Source of the DNA: Virgibacillus sp. LDC-1
GTDB taxonomy: Bacteria > Bacillota > Bacilli > Bacillales > Amphibacillaceae
Direction: 5' to 3'
Length of the DNA stretch: 64,000 nucleotides
Assembly: GCF_030137545.1 (NCBI RefSeq)
Contig: NZ_JARUVL010000001.1
Span: forward strand, 124,001 to 188,000
Part shown: one piece after another, positions 35,350 to 43,920 of the stretch
Numbering within the stretch: position 1 is the first letter of the stretch
Layout of the letters: each line of letters starts with the position of its first letter
Program-made: the position numbers and the translations under genes
The notes under the pieces: generated by a model
The model's input: the letters and a program-made list of their open reading frames with translations, nothing else
Database searches by the model: none
Told to the model about the DNA's origin: nothing

Positions 35350-36525
35350 ATGTTTAACATCACAGCTGAACAGCTTGAAAAAAACAAGGCTATCCATACA
35401 GCAAGGGAGATCTATCAACAGCCAGAAGTATGGAGTGAGCTCGTTGAAATGATTTTACAGCAGCAGGATACATGGAAGACATTTGTGGATTCTATTTATC
35501 AAAAGCATGATCAAGTTAGAGTGATTTTTACTGGTGCAGGAACATCCGCTTTTGTTGGAGATACAGTCGTACCTGCACTTCGTAAAGGAACTTCCGGGAA
35601 CATCCAGTTTGAAGCAATAGCCACAACGGATATCGTTTCTAATCCTGAAGAATATTTATTAAAGCAAGTACCGACGATTATGGTATCTTTCGCACGATCT
35701 GGAAATAGTCCAGAAAGTGTGGCAACAGTAGCTTTAGGGGAACAGTTAATTGATCATTTTTATCAAGTAGTGATCACGTGTAACAAGGGTGGACAGCTTG
35801 CGAAAAATGTCGAAAACGATGATAAAGCACTCGTTATTTTAATGCCAGATAAAGCACATGATCAAGGATTTGCTATGACAAGTAGCTTTACAAGCATGAT
35901 TCTTACCGCGTATGCATTATTCCAGTCCACGCCATTTAATGGAGAACAGGAGCAGCTTCTTGTGGAGCAGGCTCAGCATTTCGTGGATCATGTTGGGGAT
36001 GTTGTCGATGATATGCTTTCATTCGACTTTGAACGCATCGTTTATCTTGGCTCAGGGCTATTTGGACAGTTGTCTCATGAAGCAGCGTTAAAAATGCTAG
36101 AGCTAACAGCTGGAAAGGTTGTTGCTATTCATGAATCATCCTTAGGCTTTCGTCATGGTCCAAAATCTATCCTGCATGAGAAATCAGCAGTTGTACTATT
36201 CATGTCACAGCAGTCCTACACGCGTAAATATGACATGGATATACTGCGTGAATTAGCAGCAGATGAATCAGGTATGAAAGTCATTGCCTTAACAGAAAAA
36301 GAAGACCCAGAAGTAGCTGCATTAGCAGCTTGGACTATTACGGTAAACCGAAGTGAAACAGCGTTTTCTAATGATTTTCATCTTGCATTGCTATACGTTA
36401 TTTTCGCTCAAACGGTTGCATTGAAGAAGTCTTTAGCGCTTGGAATTACACCAGACAATCCGAGTCCAGATGGACGTGTAAATCGTGTTGTACAGGGTGT
36501 TACCATTCATCATTACGACGTGTAA
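35350..36525 (+). CDS. agaS: AgaS-type SIS domain deaminase/isomerase
   Basis: 391 residues with two SIS domains: FTGAGTSAFVGDT and MVSFARSGNSPESVAT in the first, YLGSGLFGQLSHEAALKMLELTAG with ESSLGFRHGPKSIL in the second. AgaS converts galactosamine-6-P to tagatose-6-P and ammonia. With LacC and LacD downstream, this marks the GalNAc branch. Start ATG is behind GGAGG. Confidence 0.88.
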   Translation: MFNITAEQLEKNKAIHTAREIYQQPEVWSELVEMILQQQDTWKTFVDSIYQKHDQVRVIFTGAGTSAFVGDTVVPALRKGTSGNIQFEAIATTDIVSNPEEYLLKQVPTIMVSFARSGNSPESVATVALGEQLIDHFYQVVITCNKGGQLAKNVENDDKALVILMPDKAHDQGFAMTSSFTSMILTAYALFQSTPFNGEQEQLLVEQAQHFVDHVGDVVDDMLSFDFERIVYLGSGLFGQLSHEAALKMLELTAGKVVAIHESSLGFRHGPKSILHEKSAVVLFMSQQSYTRKYDMDILRELAADESGMKVIALTEKEDPEVAALAAWTITVNRSETAFSNDFHLALLYVIFAQTVALKKSLALGITPDNPSPDGRVNRVVQGVTIHHYDV

Positions 36526-36609
36526 TCGGCTCAACTAAGCGTTAATAGATGCATCGATTCGGAAGCGTATTAAGATGACGCTAATTTACAATCAAAGGAA
36601 GCATGTACA

Positions 36610-37758
36610 ATGACTACCTATATAAAAGCAGATCGTTTTTTATTAGAGCATGGAGAGGCTTTTCATTCGTTTCTTGAAATTAATAATGGGCGTTTTGGTG
36701 AGTTTGTTAATAACGTCCCGAATGATGCGGAAATTATTGATTGGACTGGGTACACGGTTGCGCCTGGTTTGTTTGATACCCATATCCATGGCATTAAAAA
36801 TCAGGATGTTATGGACGGAACTGCAGAAGCGATCCATTTGATTTCCGAAGCAATATTAGCCCTAGGTGTAACACGTTTTTTACCAACAACACTGACATCT
36901 AGTAAAGCAGCACTCGAAGCATCGATCCAGGCTATTGTGAACGCTGTGAAGGACGGACTACAAGGTGCGCAATCAGAAGGTATTTTTCTCGAAGGACCGT
37001 ATTTTACAGAACAGCATAAAGGTGCGCAAAATCCTAGTTATTTTCGCGATCCGGATATGCAAGAATTCGAGCGCTGGCAGGAGCTTGCCGAAGGTTCTAT
37101 TGTAAAAATAGCACTAGCACCTGAAAGGGAAAATAGCATTCCGTTTATTAAGCAAATGCGTGAGAGTCGTGTTTTACCAAGCATTGCGCACACGGATGCC
37201 AGCTTTGAGTGCTGTCAGCAAGCGGTTGCTGCTGGTGCAACAAATTTTGTGCATTTATTTAATGGCATGTCAGGGCTGCATCACCGCAATCCAGGTGTAG
37301 TAGGCGCTGCATTAACGAATCCGCATGCATTTGCTGAATTAATTTGTGATGGTTTTCATGTTCATCCAGAGGTAGCGGCATTTGCTGCAAGGGTGAAGGA
37401 AGATAAGCTGCAATTAATTACAGATTGCATGCGTGCGGGCTTAATGCCTGATGGAAATTATCAGCTTGGTGAATTTCCAGTCATTATGAAGCAAGGAGTT
37501 GCTCGAACAGAGACGGGTTCGTTAGCTGGGAGTACATTAACGCTTATTGATGGCGTAAAGAACCTCCATGCTTGGAGTGAAAAAGCCCTTTATGATGTCT
37601 GGCATTTAGCGTCATTATCTCCAGCAGCTAGCCTTGGCCGTGCAAACGAGCTAGGAAGTATCGCGCCAGGAAAGCTTGCTGACTATGTTGTTTTAAATGA
37701 ACAATTGGATGTCCAAGCGGTAGCTGTAGAAGGAAATTTGAAATATAAGCGCGTCTAG
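36610..37758 (+). CDS. nagA: N-acetylglucosamine/galactosamine-6-phosphate deacetylase
   Basis: 382-residue amidohydrolase with metal-binding DTHIHG (His58/His60), EGPYF, IAHTDASFE and FVHLFNGMSGLHHRNPGVVGAAL, and a late catalytic Asp in LITDCMRAG. It removes acetate from GlcNAc-6-P or GalNAc-6-P. Next to AgaS and LacCD, GalNAc-6-P (the AgaA role) is the likely substrate. It acts before AgaS. RBS AAAGGAAG. Confidence 0.85.
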   Translation: MTTYIKADRFLLEHGEAFHSFLEINNGRFGEFVNNVPNDAEIIDWTGYTVAPGLFDTHIHGIKNQDVMDGTAEAIHLISEAILALGVTRFLPTTLTSSKAALEASIQAIVNAVKDGLQGAQSEGIFLEGPYFTEQHKGAQNPSYFRDPDMQEFERWQELAEGSIVKIALAPERENSIPFIKQMRESRVLPSIAHTDASFECCQQAVAAGATNFVHLFNGMSGLHHRNPGVVGAALTNPHAFAELICDGFHVHPEVAAFAARVKEDKLQLITDCMRAGLMPDGNYQLGEFPVIMKQGVARTETGSLAGSTLTLIDGVKNLHAWSEKALYDVWHLASLSPAASLGRANELGSIAPGKLADYVVLNEQLDVQAVAVEGNLKYKRV

Positions 37759-37789
37759 GATTTTGATAGATTGGATTGGGGGTGAAGCA

Positions 37790-38725
37790 ATGATCCTTAC
37801 CGTAACGTTAAATCCAGCAGTGGACATTAGCTATAAACTCGAAACGCTGTCATTGGATACCGTTAATCGAGTAGCCGACGTAACGAAAACTGCTGGTGGA
37901 AAAGGATTAAATGTTGCACGCGTCCTTCAGCAGCTAAATGTGAATGTTGCTGCAACAGGGTTTTTAGGTGGAAGTTTAGGTGCATTTATTCGAAGTGAGC
38001 TTACGAAGCTTGGCATTGAAGATTATTTTGTCGGAATAAAAGGCGAAACACGTAACTGTATTGCCCTTATTCATGAAGGACAACAAACAGAGATTTTAGA
38101 AGGTGGACCGCTGATATCTGAAGAAGAGCAAGCACGATTGTTAGCTGCTTTTTCTCTGCATCTTCCTGAAGTAAGTCTTGTAGCCATTTCGGGGAGTCTG
38201 CCAGCTGGGATCGCTGCAGACTACTATGAACAAATGCTTGCACTTGCAGCTGAACAGGATGTGCCAGTTCTCTTGGATACAAAGGGAGACTTATTAGAAC
38301 GTACATTACAATCGGTCAATAAGCCGTATTTAATTAAGCCAAACGAATCAGAGCTGTCTGATTTGCTTGGTAGGACGCTAACGACAGAAGCTGCCTTGTT
38401 AGATGGACTACAGGATGAACGATTTGAAGGCATTCCAATGGTTGTTGTTACAAGAGGAGCTAATGGTGCAATTGTAAAGGAAGGAAATAAATTGTATCGG
38501 GTAACGATTCCAAACGTAACTGCAGTCAATCCGGTAGGTTCTGGGGATTCCGTTGTTGCAGGCTTTGCCGCAGGTTTATCGAAAGGCATGAAAGAAGCCC
38601 CTTTACTTAAATATGGAATGGCAATGGGAACGTTGAACGCCATGGAAGAAAAAACAGGGTTTATCGATATCGAAAAGCTCGATTGGTGCATGGAACAAAT
38701 ACAGGTCATTAAAATTGGACATTAA
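37790..38725 (+). CDS. lacC: Tagatose-6-phosphate kinase (1-phosphofructokinase family)
   Basis: ~311-residue PfkB-type kinase with TLNPAVDISYKL at the start, GGKGLNVARVLQQL, and the C-terminal NPVGSGDSVVAGFAAG catalytic motif. It phosphorylates tagatose-6-P to the 1,6-bisphosphate for LacD. FruK-type activity on fructose-1-P is the alternative, but the adjacent LacD makes LacC the better call. ATG at 37790 lies behind GGGGGTGA. Confidence 0.88.
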   Translation: MILTVTLNPAVDISYKLETLSLDTVNRVADVTKTAGGKGLNVARVLQQLNVNVAATGFLGGSLGAFIRSELTKLGIEDYFVGIKGETRNCIALIHEGQQTEILEGGPLISEEEQARLLAAFSLHLPEVSLVAISGSLPAGIAADYYEQMLALAAEQDVPVLLDTKGDLLERTLQSVNKPYLIKPNESELSDLLGRTLTTEAALLDGLQDERFEGIPMVVVTRGANGAIVKEGNKLYRVTIPNVTAVNPVGSGDSVVAGFAAGLSKGMKEAPLLKYGMAMGTLNAMEEKTGFIDIEKLDWCMEQIQVIKIGH

Positions 38726-38743
38726 ATGGGAGGGTGTTTGAAG

Positions 38744-39727
38744 ATGAATTTAACACCAGGAAAGCGACGTGGATTAGAACAAATTTCCAATGAAAACCAT
38801 GTGATTTTAGCAACAGCAATGGATCAACGCGGCTCACTTGGTAAGATGATTCAAGGATTAAACGATCAAATTAGCTATGCCGATGGTCTAAGCCGCTTTA
38901 AAGTGGGCGTTAGTGAAGTACTTGGTAATCAATCCTCTTCACTTTTGCTAGATCCAGAATATGGCTGGGATGCTGCCAAAAAATTAAACAAGGATATCGG
39001 CTTAATCATGGCATATGAAAAAACAGGTTATGATGCGACGGAAAAAGGAAGGCTTCCAAACCTCGTTGATGATTATGCAGTACAGGATTTAGTCGAGCAA
39101 GGAGCAAGTGCAATAAAGCTATTAATCTATTATGATCATAAGGAAGAAGAGAGCATTAACCGATTAAAGCAAGCATTTATAAAGCGTGTCGGTGACGAGT
39201 GTAAGCAAAACGATGTTCTCTTTATTTTAGAGCCAGTTTCCTATAGTGCGGAAGGATTTGACGCAAAGGGAACAGACTTTGCGAAAGTAAAGCCTGCCAT
39301 TGTTGAATACTTTATGGAAGAATTTTCAAAGGAAGCGTATGGTGTCGATGTATTAAAGGTAGAAGTACCAGTATCTATTTATCATATTGAAGGCTTCTCT
39401 AAATCAGAAGCTGAAGCTGTGTACAGCAAAGAAGAAGCAGCAGCGCTTTACCGAACATGCTCCGAAAAAAGTGGCGTACCATTTATTTATTTAAGTGGTG
39501 GTGTAACGAATGATCAGTTTATCGATACACTGTATTTTGCCAAAGAAGCAGGCGCTCGCTTTAGCGGAAGCTTATGTGGAAGAGCTATTTGGAAGGAAGG
39601 CGTTCAATCATTTGCCGAAGCTGGAGAAAAAGAATTCTACCAATGGCTAGAAACAACAGGAACAGCTAATCTAACGAAAGTAATGGATGTTATTAAGGAA
39701 ACAGCAATTCCATGGGACGAATTTTAA
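38744..39727 (+). CDS. lacD: Tagatose 1,6-bisphosphate aldolase, class I
   Basis: ~327 residues of the LacD family: ATAMDQRGSLGKMI, LLDPEYGWDAAK, KLLIYYDHKEEE and VLKVEVPVSIY (Schiff-base Lys region), with IYLSGGVT near the C-terminus. It cleaves tagatose-1,6-bisphosphate to DHAP and glyceraldehyde-3-P, the last step of the locus. ATG at 38744 follows GGGAGGGTG. A terminator follows. Confidence 0.93.
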   Translation: MNLTPGKRRGLEQISNENHVILATAMDQRGSLGKMIQGLNDQISYADGLSRFKVGVSEVLGNQSSSLLLDPEYGWDAAKKLNKDIGLIMAYEKTGYDATEKGRLPNLVDDYAVQDLVEQGASAIKLLIYYDHKEEESINRLKQAFIKRVGDECKQNDVLFILEPVSYSAEGFDAKGTDFAKVKPAIVEYFMEEFSKEAYGVDVLKVEVPVSIYHIEGFSKSEAEAVYSKEEAAALYRTCSEKSGVPFIYLSGGVTNDQFIDTLYFAKEAGARFSGSLCGRAIWKEGVQSFAEAGEKEFYQWLETTGTANLTKVMDVIKETAIPWDEF

Positions 39728-39762
39728 TCGAATTGGATTAAGATAAGGATCGGATTTAAGAA

Positions 39763-39827
39763 AAGTAAGGTATCGCGTTTAATCGGTATGATATTTTCAT
39801 AGCGTTTAGGCATACCTTGCTTTTTTT
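39763..39827 (+). terminator. Rho-independent terminator after lacD
   Basis: AAGTAAGGTAT pairs with ATACCTTGCTT across a long loop, followed by TTTTTTT. Confidence 0.75.
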
Positions 39828-39854
39828 AGTGCGGTTTTTTGGGGGAGAGATGGG

Positions 39855-40043
39855 TTGGAGAGTTCCCGCTCGATTTTGGGTGGATCTCGATCGTTTGTGG
39901 AGGATTCTTGATCGATTGGGGAGAATCTCGCTCGAATTAGGGTGAATCTTGATCGTTTGGAGCACTTTCTTGATCGTTTGATGCACATTCTAGATCGAGT
40001 TGAGGTTTGGGACTTTCTGGCTCGACTAAAGGTAATTCTCGCA
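39855..40043 (-). repeat. 21-bp tandem repeat array 4
   Basis: About nine units of the same 21-bp family, read on the minus strand (ACGATCAAGAA and TCGAGCGAGA variants). It lies right after the lacD terminator, and is again antisense to the upstream gene. Confidence 0.88.
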
Positions 40044-40075
40044 CTCATTTTCACCCTTATCCGTTTCTGTTCAGA

Positions 40076-40104
40076 TTGACATTCTTTGAAAAATGATTTA
40101 TATT
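40076..40104 (+). promoter_or_regulatory. SigA promoter of guaC
   Basis: TTGACA (40076-40081) and TATATT (40099-40104) spaced exactly 17 bases. Confidence 0.8.
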
Positions 40105-40107
40105 ACA

Positions 40108-40151
40108 AAAGTCGAATGTTTTTATTAATTTACTTTTTAATGTTCGGAAAT
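40108..40151. promoter_or_regulatory. Paired PurBoxes (PurR operator) upstream of guaC
   Basis: On the minus strand ATTTCCGAACATT (40139-40151) matches the PurBox consensus AWWWCCGAACWWT exactly. A weaker inverted partner centred on CGAA lies at 40108-40120. They sit just downstream of the -10, as expected for PurR repression. Confidence 0.75.
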
Positions 40152-40164
40152 AGGAGTGATTTGG

Positions 40165-41148
40165 ATGGAAAATGTATTTGATTATGAGGATATTCAGTTG
40201 GTTCCACGAAAATGCGTGGTGCGAAGTCGATCAGAATGTGATACGAAGGTTACGTTAGGAAAGCATACGTTTAAGCTACCTGTTGTTCCTGCGAATATGC
40301 AAACGATTATGGATGAGAACCTTGCCATAATGCTAGCTGAGAATGGCTATTTTTATATTATGCATCGATTTCAACCAGAAACACGAATCGAGTTTATTCA
40401 AAGTATGCATGCAAAAGGATTAATTGCATCAATTAGTGTTGGCGTGAAAAATGATGAATACGCTTTTATTGAGCAATTAGCACGTGAAAAACAGATTCCA
40501 GATTATATTACAATTGATATTGCCCACGGACATTCCGATTCCGTTATTGAAATGATTCGGCATATTAAACAGCATTTACCTGAAAGCTTCCTTATCGCAG
40601 GGAATGTTGGTACACCAGAAGCGGTTCGGGAGCTCGAGCATGCAGGAGCCGATGCGACGAAAGTTGGGATTGGTCCTGGAAAGGTGTGTATTACAAAGAT
40701 TAAAACAGGCTTTGGAACAGGTGGCTGGCAGCTGGCTGCACTTCGCTGGTGTGCAAAAGCAGCTACAAAGCCAATTATTGCTGATGGTGGCATCCGTACA
40801 CATGGTGATGTGGCGAAATCGATTCGTTTTGGAGCTACAATGGTAATGATCGGGTCCTTATTTGCAGGGCATGAAGAATCGCCAGGCGAAACGGTAGAGA
40901 GGGACGGAAAGAAGTATAAGGAATACTTTGGTTCTGCTTCTGAATTCCAAAAAGGTGAAAAGAAAAATGTAGAAGGTAAGCGCATGTATGTTGAGTACAA
41001 AGGACCTTTAATGGATACGCTTGTTGAGATGGAACAGGATCTACAATCATCTATTTCTTATGCAGGTGGAACGGATTTAGAAGCGATTCAAAAAGTGGAT
41101 TATGTTGTGGTGAAAAACTCGATTTTCAATGGAGATAAAATATACTAA
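40165..41148 (+). CDS. guaC: GMP reductase
   Basis: 327 residues of the IMPDH/GMPR family. GuaC reduces GMP to IMP and ammonia with NADPH. Seen: [13 protein letters not shown], the catalytic Cys loop [21 protein letters not shown], and [15 protein letters not shown]. No CBS insert, as expected for GMP reductase and unlike IMPDH. ATG at 40165 follows TAGGAGTG. PurR control is predicted from the upstream boxes. Confidence 0.95.
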   Translation: MENVFDYEDIQLVPRKCVVRSRSECDTKVTLGKHTFKLPVVPANMQTIMDENLAIMLAENGYFYIMHRFQPETRIEFIQSMHAKGLIASISVGVKNDEYAFIEQLAREKQIPDYITIDIAHGHSDSVIEMIRHIKQHLPESFLIAGNVGTPEAVRELEHAGADATKVGIGPGKVCITKIKTGFGTGGWQLAALRWCAKAATKPIIADGGIRTHGDVAKSIRFGATMVMIGSLFAGHEESPGETVERDGKKYKEYFGSASEFQKGEKKNVEGKRMYVEYKGPLMDTLVEMEQDLQSSISYAGGTDLEAIQKVDYVVVKNSIFNGDKIY

Positions 41149-41160
41149 ACGATGAAACGA

Positions 41161-41217
41161 AGAGGCAATAAAGCCACCGGTAAGATAGTCTAACGGTGGC
41201 TGCTTCCCTCTTTTTTT
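41161..41217. terminator. Bidirectional terminator between guaC and nrdG
   Basis: Inner stem AGCCACCG/CGGTGGCT (41172-41201), extended by AGAGG/CCTCT, then TTTTTTT on the plus strand. Confidence 0.8.
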
Positions 41218-41225
41218 ATCTCCTA

Positions 41226-41687
41226 TTACCCGCCTATATGATGCAGATCAATAATGCTTTGGTTCCTACTTCCTCTGAAGGATAAGCTCAAATCTCGTTC
41301 TTCCTGAATAAATTTTCCATCTACTAAAACATCACATAAAGCAAGTAGCTCCTGCTGGTATGGATTAATTGAAGTAGATAGCTGCTCATATGTATAGCCA
41401 CTGTAAATCCATACATTTTTTCCTCTTTCTTTCAGCAATGCTACGAGTTTTACTAGCTCCTTTGCTTGGATGAAAGGTTCACCACCAGATAGTGTGACAT
41501 CTGTTAGTGGATTACTTTCAACTTCACGTAGGATTTCTTCGATGGACATATTGGTTCCATTTGTCATTTTCCAGCTTTCAGGATTGTGACAGCCTGGACA
41601 CTGATGCGGGCAACCAGCTAAAAAGATTACCGTACGAAGGCCAGGCCCATCGACAACAGAGTCATGGATAATGTTCATGACCTTCAT
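41226..41687 (-). CDS. nrdG: Anaerobic ribonucleotide reductase activase
   Basis: 153-residue radical SAM protein with the CxxxCxxC cluster motif GCPHQCPGCHN (Cys26/30/33) and LSGGEPF. It uses SAM to create the glycyl radical on NrdD. Its start overlaps the nrdD stop by four bases, so it is translationally coupled. Confidence 0.95.
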   Translation of the reverse strand: MKVMNIIHDSVVDGPGLRTVIFLAGCPHQCPGCHNPESWKMTNGTNMSIEEILREVESNPLTDVTLSGGEPFIQAKELVKLVALLKERGKNVWIYSGYTYEQLSTSINPYQQELLALCDVLVDGKFIQEERDLSLSFRGSRNQSIIDLHHIGG

Positions 41688-43543
41688 CGATGCTTTATCC
41701 TTTCTCGTTCCTCACTCGATTTTGCCGCATTCCACCGTGACATATCTCCAACAAGATAACCTGTGATTCTGCGGATTCTCTCAATATAATCTTCATCTGC
41801 ATTTTGACAAACAGGACAAGCTTGATCAATAATTCCTGAATAACCACAGCTCAGGCATTGATCAACTGGATGGTTAATCGAAGCATATCCCATATTCGCA
41901 TTAGCCATCGCTTTAACTAATTGATTGAGGGCAGGTATATTTTTAGAAACATCTCCATCACATTCAATGTAAGAGATATGCCCGCCGTTACATAGGGCAT
42001 GATATGGTCCTTCCTTCCGAATCTTATCAATTGCTTTTATTGGAAAGTAAACAGGAACATGGAACGAATTTGTATAGTAATCCCGATCCGTAATTCCAGG
42101 CAGCTTACCAAATTGTTTTTGATCATTCCTTGTGAATTTACCAGATAATCCTTCTGCAGGAGTAGCCAATAGTGAGAAGTTAACATCATAATCATTCGAT
42201 GCGCGCTCTAACTTTTGGCGCATCCATTTTATAATTTGTAAGCCGATTTGCTGTGCATCATGACTTTCACCATGATGCTTTCCTGTTAATGCTACTAACG
42301 CCTCCGCTAAGCCGATAAAGCCAACACTTAATGTGCCATGCTTTAACACATTATCTAACTTGGAATGTGCTTCTAATGTTTCACTGTCCTTCCATATGTG
42401 CTGAAGGTAAAGAAATGGAAAATGGCGTGCATGTTTTTTACTTTGAAAAGAATACCGCGCTAACAGCTGTCGAATTGCAATGTCCATATATTGCTCGAGC
42501 TTGTTAAGGAAAGCTTGAAAGCTCCCTGTTGTTAAGGCGATTTTTACGAGATTAATCGATGTGAAAGAAAGATTTCCACGACCAATACTTGTCTCTCCTC
42601 CGTGTCGGTTTGCCATCACTCTCGTACGACACCCCATATAAGCAACCTCTGACTCAGGCGTTCCATCATAATGGATTTGATTCATACTCGCATCGATAAA
42701 GCTGAAGTTCGGAAATAGCCGTTTGGCAGTCGTTTGCAGTGCTAATTCATACAGATCATAATTTGGTTCATTTTTCTCTGCATTCGTCCCATTTTTTATT
42801 TTAAAGATTTGAATTGGAAAAATAGGTGTTTCTCCGTTTCCTAGGCCAGCTTGTGTTGCTAATAAAATATTTTTCGTAATCATTCTTCCTTCCTTAGAGG
42901 TGTCGGTGCCATAGTTAATGGATACAAATGGAACCTGTCCACCACCACGAGAATGCATGCTGTTACAATTATGTATAAATGCTTCACACGCTTGGTATAC
43001 ATCCTTTTCTGTATCTTTCCATGCCTGTTCGATGATTTCCATGCTTGTCCAAGTTGTCGGGTAATGTTCCAGTCGTTCTTTATGTCGTTGAAACGTTTTT
43101 TGGACATATGGTGCAAGGTCATAATCAAATAAAGGATAGCTTTGACCACCATGCTGCATATTTTGATTTGCTTGAAAGATGATGGAGGCTAATGCCATGG
43201 CGCTTGTTATGGAAGTTGGCTTCCGAATAGCACCATGGCCGGTATTAAAGCCACGTGCTAATAGCTTTCCTAACGGGATTTGGCAGCAGGTTGTTGTACC
43301 TGTCGAATAAAAATCTAAATCATGAATATGAAGATAGTTTTCTTCTACTGCTTGTCGTGCTTCCTGTGAAAGTAGATATTCATTCGTGTAAAATTTACTT
43401 CCTTCCGAAGCAAATTTGCCCATTTGTCCCATTGGGGTTTGCCCATCTACATTTGCGTTTTCCTGTAAAAAATCTCTGTTTGTTGTATCTACAATGTCAG
43501 TAAAAGCTCGCATGAGCGCATGTTCCTCTTTTTCTACGATCAT
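41684..43543 (-). CDS. nrdD: Anaerobic ribonucleoside-triphosphate reductase
   Basis: ~619 residues. It reduces NTPs to dNTPs without oxygen. Zinc site CLSCGYSGIIDQACPVC and glycyl-radical region RITGYLVGDMSRWNAAK are at the C-terminus. No N-terminal ATP-cone is seen, so allosteric activity control by dATP may be missing. The ATG at 43543 has GGGAGG eight bases upstream; the longer ORF start at 43609 falls inside an NrdR box and would not be transcribed properly. Operon nrdD-nrdG. Confidence 0.93.
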   Translation of the reverse strand: MIVEKEEHALMRAFTDIVDTTNRDFLQENANVDGQTPMGQMGKFASEGSKFYTNEYLLSQEARQAVEENYLHIHDLDFYSTGTTTCCQIPLGKLLARGFNTGHGAIRKPTSITSAMALASIIFQANQNMQHGGQSYPLFDYDLAPYVQKTFQRHKERLEHYPTTWTSMEIIEQAWKDTEKDVYQACEAFIHNCNSMHSRGGGQVPFVSINYGTDTSKEGRMITKNILLATQAGLGNGETPIFPIQIFKIKNGTNAEKNEPNYDLYELALQTTAKRLFPNFSFIDASMNQIHYDGTPESEVAYMGCRTRVMANRHGGETSIGRGNLSFTSINLVKIALTTGSFQAFLNKLEQYMDIAIRQLLARYSFQSKKHARHFPFLYLQHIWKDSETLEAHSKLDNVLKHGTLSVGFIGLAEALVALTGKHHGESHDAQQIGLQIIKWMRQKLERASNDYDVNFSLLATPAEGLSGKFTRNDQKQFGKLPGITDRDYYTNSFHVPVYFPIKAIDKIRKEGPYHALCNGGHISYIECDGDVSKNIPALNQLVKAMANANMGYASINHPVDQCLSCGYSGIIDQACPVCQNADEDYIERIRRITGYLVGDMSRWNAAKSSEERERIKHR

Positions 43544-43572
43544 TGTGAAATACCTCCCATCCTGTAGCTGAA

Positions 43573-43619
43573 ATACAATATATTGTGTTTTGTTTTTATT
43601 TATATACAATATATAGTTT
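43573..43619. promoter_or_regulatory. Twin NrdR boxes upstream of nrdDG
   Basis: ATACAATATATTGTGT (43573-43588) and ATACAATATATAGTTT (43604-43619) resemble the NrdR box and are 31 bases apart centre to centre, i.e. three helical turns, the typical NrdR spacing. Confidence 0.8.
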
Positions 43620-43724
43620 CTTTTTTCATCGTATCATAAGTAGAGCATCCGTTTTTTGAATTCGCGGTGACGTTTTTGGCTTTTATACTATTTATATGTT
43701 TTTAATATTTTCCAATGCGTTAAT

Positions 43725-43753
43725 TTGACAATTTTTTGCAAATATCTTACCAT
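43725..43753 (+). promoter_or_regulatory. Probable promoter of LacI-type gene
   Basis: TTGACA (43725) and TACCAT (43748) spaced 17 bases, upstream of the first operator. Confidence 0.5.
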
Positions 43754-43773
43754 TATATTTAGAAAAATATAAA

Positions 43774-43787
43774 TGTAACGGTTTACA
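43774..43787. promoter_or_regulatory. LacI-family operator 1
   Basis: TGTAACGGTTTACA, a near-palindrome repeated as TGTAACGGGTTACA at 43884. Confidence 0.6.
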
Positions 43788-43883
43788 TAATGCTGTATGT
43801 CGTTTTTCATAGTACTATGACGTATTCCGTATGTCTTACTAGGTAGCTAGATTTCTCATTAAAAGCATACGTATACGTCTATA

Positions 43884-43897
43884 TGTAACGGGTTACA
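43884..43897. promoter_or_regulatory. LacI-family operator 2
   Basis: TGTAACGGGTTACA, 110 bases after operator 1 and just before the ribosome binding site of the regulator gene, suggesting autorepression, possibly by looping. Confidence 0.6.
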
Positions 43898-43920
43898 GGG
43901 AGTGAAGGAAGGAATGTATC

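Noticed and set aside
43544-43609. 22-residue N-terminal extension of NrdD
   Set aside because: It would start inside an NrdR box, and a strong ribosome site serves the internal ATG at 43543.
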